Below, piece after piece: positions 58,361-64,000 of a stretch of DNA of 64,000 nt. Within the stretch, counting starts at the first letter, position 1, and each line of letters opens with the position of its first letter. The stretch is from Anaeramoeba ignava (lineage: Eukaryota > Metamonada > Anaeramoebidae). The notes under the pieces were generated by a model. That model was not told the DNA's origin, searched no databases, and worked only from the letters and a program-made list of their open reading frames with translations. The position numbers and the translations under genes were made by a program. Where the stretch lies: contig JAPDFW010000059.1 of assembly GCA_028826165.1 (NCBI GenBank), positions 144,501 through 208,500 of the forward strand. The letters run 5' to 3'.

Positions 58361-60664
58361 TTATTCTTCATTTAAATCAGAAGGAAGTTTCACAATTGCT
58401 TGAAGTGGATGATGATCAGAAGCTTCTTCAAAAAGAAGAATATTCATATCAAGAACTTGGAAAGTATCTTGGAGGAAAATATAATCAATTCTTTCATTCT
58501 GGAAAGTATAACCAATTCTACCATTTCTGTCAACATCAGAAGGATAAAAATCAAGCCAAGAATCAAATAGTTTGATTTGGTGTTGAGCAACAGAAGAATT
58601 ATAAGCAAGAGAGAAAGGAAGAGAGTTCAAATCGCCAAGAAAAATAACATTTTGTCTTGAACCAATTTCGCGGAAAATTTCCTCAATTTGATATGCTCTT
58701 TCCTCTTCTGATCCATCTAAATGAGCTGAGAAAATATTGAAAACTTGTGATCCAACAATCATTTCAGCTTCGACTAAAGGAACCAATTGACCTGGAGCTG
58801 TGAGGAATTGATATCTGAAATTTCTGAGCGGGAAACGAGAAAGAAGAGCAACACCCCAGCTTCCTTCTCCAGCTTTAGGGCCGTAGTAATGATACGGGAA
58901 ATTGAGGTTTGTTGAGAAAAACCTGACAATATCACCATTTCCCATTTCAATTTTGCAAGTGTCGGATTCCTGAAGAGCAAGCAAATCAATATCGCCTGCC
59001 AGACGTAATGCTTCAAGCATGTTCTGCCATTTGATATTCGCGTTTACATCGTATCCCTGATGCACGTTGTAGGTTATAATGTTTAAACTTGAAGGAACAT
59101 CTTTTGGATAGTACTTAGTATAAACACTGTTGAAACTCAATATGATAATTGTGAATATTAGTAAAGCTCCTGATGCAGAAAATGGGTTTCTTTTCGAAAG
59201 TTTTGTTTTGAAGATTTTTTCTTGCGGTTTTCGTGATAAAGCAAGTTTGAATTGTTTGATGAAAAAAAGTGGAATAAGTGCATTTATCAATAATATCAAA
59301 TACGGAATCCACGCTTTTCTCTTTAAAATATAAACTGACTCGTGAATATAAGCGTAAGTCGTGACAAATATTTCCAAAAACACAAAAACAAGAAACAAAA
59401 GCCCTGAAATGAGGTGTCCATAAACAAGTTTTCTTGAAAGTAATCGTCTTCCAATTTCTCTGTACTTTTTGATGTATAAGATCTGGTTGATCAACAGTGT
59501 TAAATTGATCCAAACGATCGGCGACAAAATGACTGTCATAAATAAGAAGAATGATTGAATCATGTTATACTTTGGATCGAGAAGGAAAATCACAAAGAAA
59601 AACGAGATGAAGAAAAGTAAATTAATTGAGTAGAAATTCTTTCTTTTCGAAATTGTGTATTCAACAACTTTCTGGCTAATTTTGTGGACAAAATTCATTG
59701 GTTCATTGTTTTTTGGCTTAGAAAAAAAAGAGTAATATAAAATTGTTGTGACAACAAAAATTGATAATTGGATCATAATTGTGATTAATCCACAATCAAA
59801 TTCAGTCCATCTTGCAATAACATGAGGAGTTGAAAAAGAAAATGAGATTAAGAAGAGATGAGAGATGATTCCAATTGTGTAAGAGATGATTGTTGGTATT
59901 GTTGCTTGGGGTTTTATTGCCGATAGATTTTCATTTTGATTTTCATTTTGATTTTGATTTTGATTTTGATTTTCATTTTGATTTTGATTTTCTTTATTGA
60001 TTTTTCTTTTATGAATTGTTTCATTTGCCTGCATTTTGATTTGTTTTTGATTTGATTCATTTTGATTGATTTTCTTTTTTTGCTCTTTTTGTTCTTTTTG
60101 ATTTTGAGACATTAATCTTGCTTTAATATTAAAAAGAATCAATTGGAAAATTGCAACTGAACTAAAAGCAAACAATAAGAAACCACCAGGCCACTTTAAA
60201 AACGACATTGGATCAAGAGAAGAACCAAGAGCTCTGACTAAAATATGCATTGAAATTGCATAACCAAAACTTCGTGTGATGTTTATTGCGGAAGATTTAT
60301 TTGTGAAAAATAAATAACTTGGAAAAAATAACCAAAAAGAAGCAACTCCAATTGAGGCCACAATTAATCGATAAGGAATGTCAAAATAACTACTTAATAT
60401 TCGACTCAAAATCAAAATCATTGCGGGAATTGATATTGTTGAACCCCTTGAAAATAATTTTGGAAGGAATAGAAGAATTACTGGTGCTAAAAAACTCAAT
60501 GTAAAAAGAATTGATGAATTTATTGAATATGAAAGAAGGTTTAATCCATAAATTCCTTGTGCAAATATGTAAAAGATTTGGTTGTAAAAAAAAAATAGAA
60601 TTGATAAAAAGAGTTTTTGTGAAAAAAGTTTTGATTGTAATTTTTGAAGAAAAGAAATGATCAT
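58361..60664 (-). CDS. CWH43: CWH43/PGAP2IP-like GPI-lipid remodelling protein
   Basis: Intact single exon, 767 aa. The N-terminal ~500 residues hold ten or more membrane segments, interrupted by an Asn/Gln/Glu-rich loop at about 190-250. The C-terminal domain is of the endonuclease/exonuclease/phosphatase fold: ITYNVHQGYD, LALQESDTCK, NIFSAHLDG, FLGDLNSLP and SDHHPLQAIV give the conserved Asn, Glu, His, Asp-Leu-Asn and Asp-His catalytic signatures. In yeast, Cwh43 replaces diacylglycerol by ceramide in GPI anchors in the secretory pathway, and vertebrates split the two halves. Here they are fused, as in fungi. The start at 60664 directly precedes hydrophobic sequence; a CATTTTTTTC motif lies ~25 bases upstream on the minus strand. 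Confidence 0.9.
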   Translation of the reverse strand: MIISFLQKLQSKLFSQKLFLSILFFFYNQIFYIFAQGIYGLNLLSYSINSSILFTLSFLAPVILLFLPKLFSRGSTISIPAMILILSRILSSYFDIPYRLIVASIGVASFWLFFPSYLFFTNKSSAINITRSFGYAISMHILVRALGSSLDPMSFLKWPGGFLLFAFSSVAIFQLILFNIKARLMSQNQKEQKEQKKKINQNESNQKQIKMQANETIHKRKINKENQNQNENQNQNQNQNENQNENLSAIKPQATIPTIISYTIGIISHLFLISFSFSTPHVIARWTEFDCGLITIMIQLSIFVVTTILYYSFFSKPKNNEPMNFVHKISQKVVEYTISKRKNFYSINLLFFISFFFVIFLLDPKYNMIQSFFLFMTVILSPIVWINLTLLINQILYIKKYREIGRRLLSRKLVYGHLISGLLFLVFVFLEIFVTTYAYIHESVYILKRKAWIPYLILLINALIPLFFIKQFKLALSRKPQEKIFKTKLSKRNPFSASGALLIFTIIILSFNSVYTKYYPKDVPSSLNIITYNVHQGYDVNANIKWQNMLEALRLAGDIDLLALQESDTCKIEMGNGDIVRFFSTNLNFPYHYYGPKAGEGSWGVALLSRFPLRNFRYQFLTAPGQLVPLVEAEMIVGSQVFNIFSAHLDGSEEERAYQIEEIFREIGSRQNVIFLGDLNSLPFSLAYNSSVAQHQIKLFDSWLDFYPSDVDRNGRIGYTFQNERIDYIFLQDTFQVLDMNILLFEEASDHHPLQAIVKLPSDLNEE

Positions 60665-60863
60665 ATTGAACTTTCCAAAAACAAGAAAAAAATGAATTTA
60701 TATTTTTTTCAATTAAAAAAATTAATAAATATTTTTTCAATTAATTCATTAATAAATATTTTATTAATTAATTAAAAATTAATTGAATTGTTTTTTGAAA
60801 GTTTTTTTTTATTAAGTTAAGTTTTGTTTTGTTTTGTTTTGTTGTTGTTTTTTTTAGATAAAA
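60665..60863. other. Gap between CWH43 start and RhoGEF 3' end
   Basis: About 200 bases of A/T runs and a TTTTG pentamer run at ~60825-60845. It holds the CWH43 promoter and the RhoGEF 3' end; no other gene is seen. Confidence 0.45.
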
Positions 60864-63800
60864 TTATAAATGCGATTCATATAGAAATATATCATTTTCA
60901 ACCAAACTTAAATCAGTGATTAACATACGAACTTCATCACTTCTTGGCGGTTTTTTAATTTTCCTTTCAATTTGCATATAAACCTTTTCTTCAAAACTAT
61001 CAGAAGAAGTTGAAACACCAACAAAATTAGAAAATTCAACTTGAATTTTTTTGTTTACATGAGAAACATAATAACAATCACAATTCCAGAGAATAAAGGG
61101 TTTACTCTTCTGAGTAACATGTGAGCGAAATAGACTGTCTTGAACACTGGATGTTCTTGCTTTGAAAGAAGAGAGATCAAAACTTGTCATGTTAAATAAT
61201 TGATTTTCTTCAAGTTTCCATTTCATGTGTTCTGAGTACAGTTTTTCAGCTTCAACAATAGCTTTTTGGAAGCCCAGACACCATTGCTTCTTCTCCTCTT
61301 TAGAAGAGCAAGAAAACGCGTATCTTCCATAAGGAGTAACTATTGAGAATGCGTTGAGAGAAGTGTAAACAGGATTTGACGTGTTTTGCTCCAAAAAAAC
61401 GGAAATGATTGGAATTGTTTTTTCGTGTTTGTAATTCTCAGAAGTTTTGTCTGTGATCACAAGAAGATCATTAAAAAGAAACAAGTGCTTTAAGACTTTT
61501 GGAATTTCATCAGCTTTGTTCTCCTTTTCTTTCATTTCGTTTTCCTTTTGTTGGATTTCCTTTTGGACTTCGATACTGACTCTATCGATCAAACTGGAGA
61601 TACTTGATTGGTATGTTTTCTGCGTGATATTGGAGATCTTGGATCCGATGCCCGTTTTCTGGCGGTGCGTGCTTGTGATATTAAAGGCGTGAATCCTTCC
61701 TTCATGAACAAGAAGACGATGAGATGAACTATCGAGAATAATTGATGGAGGTTTTCCTTGGATAAGCTTCTCAATCTCGCTGATACGCTGGAGATTCTCG
61801 TTGCGTCGCTGTGATTCGTTCAGATCCAGAATCAGCGACTGGAATTTTTCATGTGCTTCAGTGACAAGCGGGAAATCAGGATGATCTTGTGGCGTTTTTT
61901 TTAGGATCGCTTGAATCAAGATCCCATATTGTCCGGGTCGTTGGACTGGATTGATGAGAATTGTCGCAAGATTCACCTTCTTTTGGCTCTTCTCCCCAAC
62001 TTTGGACTCCGCATCCTTCACAAAGTTCCCAAATTGCGACTTGTTCATTTTCCGTTTGATCATATTTCGTGATTTCTCAAAAAGCGCGTTGTATTTCTTG
62101 TAGTGATGAAGCATCTGCACGTTTTGAGTAAGAATATCGCCGATTTTTGAATCAATCGACCATGCTTTGACTTTTTCATTGAGCTTATCTGAAAATTTAC
62201 GAGTTTCAACGAGAATATCTTCAAGATTCATGAAAATGGTTGCAATTTCTTCTTTTTTCAAAATGCGATATTCATTCAAGGGTTTGATGAACAAATCAAC
62301 ACCAGCCTGCAGGGAATTGACGTAATTATTCTCTGTAGAAACAAGCTCGAAAACAGCAGTTGTTCTTAAAAACTCTTTTTTGAGCATTTCTGCGCAAGGA
62401 GCCTTGTTTTTTTCAGCAATGATATGAGGAAAGAGATCCTTTCCAAAATAACCGACAAGAGACGCTCCTCTCCGCAGCAAATTAGCGCAAATCTGCGGCT
62501 CAACCCACTTGGCTGCGTACTGGATTGGATAGTATTCTCCTTTATTCTTTTGATTGATATCTTTTGATTTTTCAAGAATCAAATCAACTAATTCAGGAAT
62601 TTTCTTCAGAAAAACAAGATGCACAGGAGTGTTGCCATCCTGCCCAGCAACATCAACAGGAAAACCCTGTTCAATCAGCTCTCGTGCGGCAGAAACATTG
62701 CCTGCGTTCATTACATCAATCAACGGAATGGGGGAGTTATATTCAGAAAGTAAATGAAGAATTTCATAATGTTTTGTGTTAAAAGCAATCATTGCAGGAT
62801 TGTTTCCTTGCGTGTCCCGAATATCTGTTTTTGCCTTTTTTTCCAGCAATATCTTCGCACATTCATAATATCCGTTTTCGCAAGCAAAATGAAGAGGCGT
62901 TTTGTTCTTGATATTTCGCGCACTCACTTTTGGACCCAAAGTAAATAGCTTTAAAACATCTTCGGGTCGATTTTCAATCACAAGCAGATGCAGAACTCGG
63001 TTCTTCTCATTGTTCTTTGCATCAATGTGGATCCCGATCTTGATCAAAAATTCAAGAATCTCGAATTTACCCAAAATAGCTGCTTCGTGACTTGGAAGAT
63101 TTCCTTTTTTGTCTTTTTTCATTGCTTTTGCTCCGTATTTCAACAGTTTCGCAATGCAATCTGTTTTCTTGTTGTTCTGCACTGCGAAATGAAGGATAGG
63201 TGTTTTGATTTCCTTCGACATTTTCAACTTGGCTTTGTTTTCAAGAAGAATCTCAAGAATCACAACATTTTCCTTTTTGATCGCATACATAATTGGAAGC
63301 AATCCACTTGAGTCTGCAATATTCACATTTGCTTTGAGCAAAAGAAGTTTGCGGACAGTTTCTGTGTGCTGGTTTTTGACTGCCAGAATCAACGGTGTTT
63401 TTCCGTTGGAATCTTTTGCGTTGATGTTCAATTTTTTACTTGATTTTTGTTGCAGTAAATTTTCAATTAATTGAGTAAATCCATTTTTTGCTGCGCTGTG
63501 AATTATTGTTTGTTCCTTGTTGTTTTTGGCAAATAAATCTGCGCTTTTGGAAAGGATGTATTCAAAGATTGAGTAATTATGTGTTGCTGTTGATAAATGT
63601 AATAAAGTATTTCCTTTTGAATCTTTTTCGTGAAGATTTCCTCCTTGATCGAAAATATATTTTAGTAAATCAATGTGTCCATAACTTGTTGCTAAATGAA
63701 GTGCTGTTTGTCCGTCTTCATTTTTGATATGAATGTCTGCTTTGTTTTCTACTAAAAATTTTGCTGCTTCGAAGTATCCATTTCTTGTTGCTAAATGAAG

Positions 63801-64000
63801 TGCTGTACATTTTCTTTTATCAACAGTATTAATATTTACTCCATTTTTGAGTAATAATTCCAAGAATTCTAATGATCCTTTCATTGCTAAATATTTATTT
63901 TAATATTTTAAATATTTATTTTAATATTTTATTTTAAATATTTTATTTTAAATATTTTAAATATTTTAATATTTTAATATTTTAATATTTTAATATTTTA
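60864..64000 (-). CDS. Ankyrin-DH-PH Rho guanine nucleotide exchange factor (5' end beyond window)
   Basis: The visible last exon runs 63886-60864, about 1,007 residues, preceded by an AG acceptor (AATATTTAG) at 63887-63888. The Met at 63884 is therefore probably internal, and ankyrin sequence starts at once. About 14 ankyrin repeats (CTALHLATRNGYFEAAKFL, QTALHLATSYGHIDLLKYI) lead into a DH domain near residue 515, with conserved region 1 as VFELVSTENNYVNSLQ and region 3 as LATILINPVQRPGQYGILIQ. A PH domain follows (LFLFNDLLVIT, YAFSCSSKEEKKQWCLGF). DH-PH proteins load GTP on Rho/Rac GTPases at membranes; the Rac at 28522-29100 is a possible but unproven substrate. The DH region is GC-richer (61500-62900) than the exon ends. 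Confidence 0.9.
63887..64000 (-). repeat. Intron of AATATTTTA repeats at window end
   Basis: Only short ATTTTAATATTTTA words are seen after the RhoGEF acceptor. It is cut by the window edge. Confidence 0.7.

Noticed and set aside
63882-63884. Met at 63884 as the RhoGEF start
   Set aside because: It follows an AG acceptor at once and begins mid ankyrin repeat, so upstream exons outside the window are expected.
1-64000. tRNA, rRNA or snRNA genes
   Set aside because: I saw no cloverleaf-like or rRNA-like GC-richer islands in the intergenic gaps; a tRNAscan or Rfam search was not possible.

Overview
The window is nuclear DNA of a very AT-rich protist. Genes are split by GT..AG introns, and the proteins are eukaryotic: TOR kinase, VPS41, NOG1, EMC6, a Rac-type GTPase, a DH-PH exchange factor, CWH43 and a lysosomal-type acid phosphatase. 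The mix of many ankyrin/BTB/RCC1/TLDc genes, Rho signalling genes and a bacterial-type pyruvate-formate-lyase-activase-like radical SAM protein fits a free-living anaerobic amoeba. Anaeramoebae is my best guess (about 0.5); Entamoeba-like or other metamonad/amoebozoan lineages are not excluded. TAA and TGA are both used as stops.

Layout. 1-5294 (-): NT-C2/coiled-coil/DIL protein, 3' end outside the window, with a 1.98 kb repeat-filled intron. 5864-6955 (+): radical SAM activase-like gene. 7208-17636 (-): TOR kinase in seven exons, two of its introns being repeats. 17748-26514: four BTB genes packed head to tail or divergently (RCC1-BTB, ankyrin-BTB, BTB-BACK-TLDc, BTB-BACK-coiled coil). 26648-28302 (+): an armadillo gene whose repeats are each one exon, tandemly duplicated together with the introns. 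28522-29100 (-): Rac. About 29300-30985: a 145-bp satellite. About 31041-40328 (+): a huge secretory/membrane protein (propeller-like, TM, Ig-like repeats, polytopic domain). 40644-41282 (-): EMC6. 41382-44470 (-): VPS41. 44580-47612 (-): ankyrin-BTB. 47682-50424 (-): histidine acid phosphatase. About 50510-53260: a 36-bp satellite. 53442-56524 (+): NOG1. About 56600-58350: a ~164-bp satellite. 58361-60664 (-): CWH43. 60864->64000 (-): ankyrin-DH-PH RhoGEF, 5' end outside the window.

How the genes relate. There is no operon logic. Themes recur: membrane-cytoskeleton and Rho signalling (NT-C2/DIL, Rac, RhoGEF), endolysosomal function (VPS41, acid phosphatase), growth control and ribosome biogenesis (TOR, NOG1), ER/GPI biology (EMC6, CWH43) and probable ubiquitin adaptors (BTB genes).

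Most unusual points: (a) eight apparent single-base frame changes in five genes, six of them +1, five of which sit right at an in-frame stop, including one in otherwise intact TOR; (b) the one-exon-per-ARM-repeat array; (c) a TTTTTCATTTTT-type motif just upstream of nearly every start codon; (d) each long intron or intergenic gap filled by its own private tandem repeat. Exon joins were made by hand from GT/AG signals, reading phase and protein conservation. For TOR, VPS41, NOG1, EMC6, the acid phosphatase and NT-C2/DIL the phases add up exactly; elsewhere joins are less sure.
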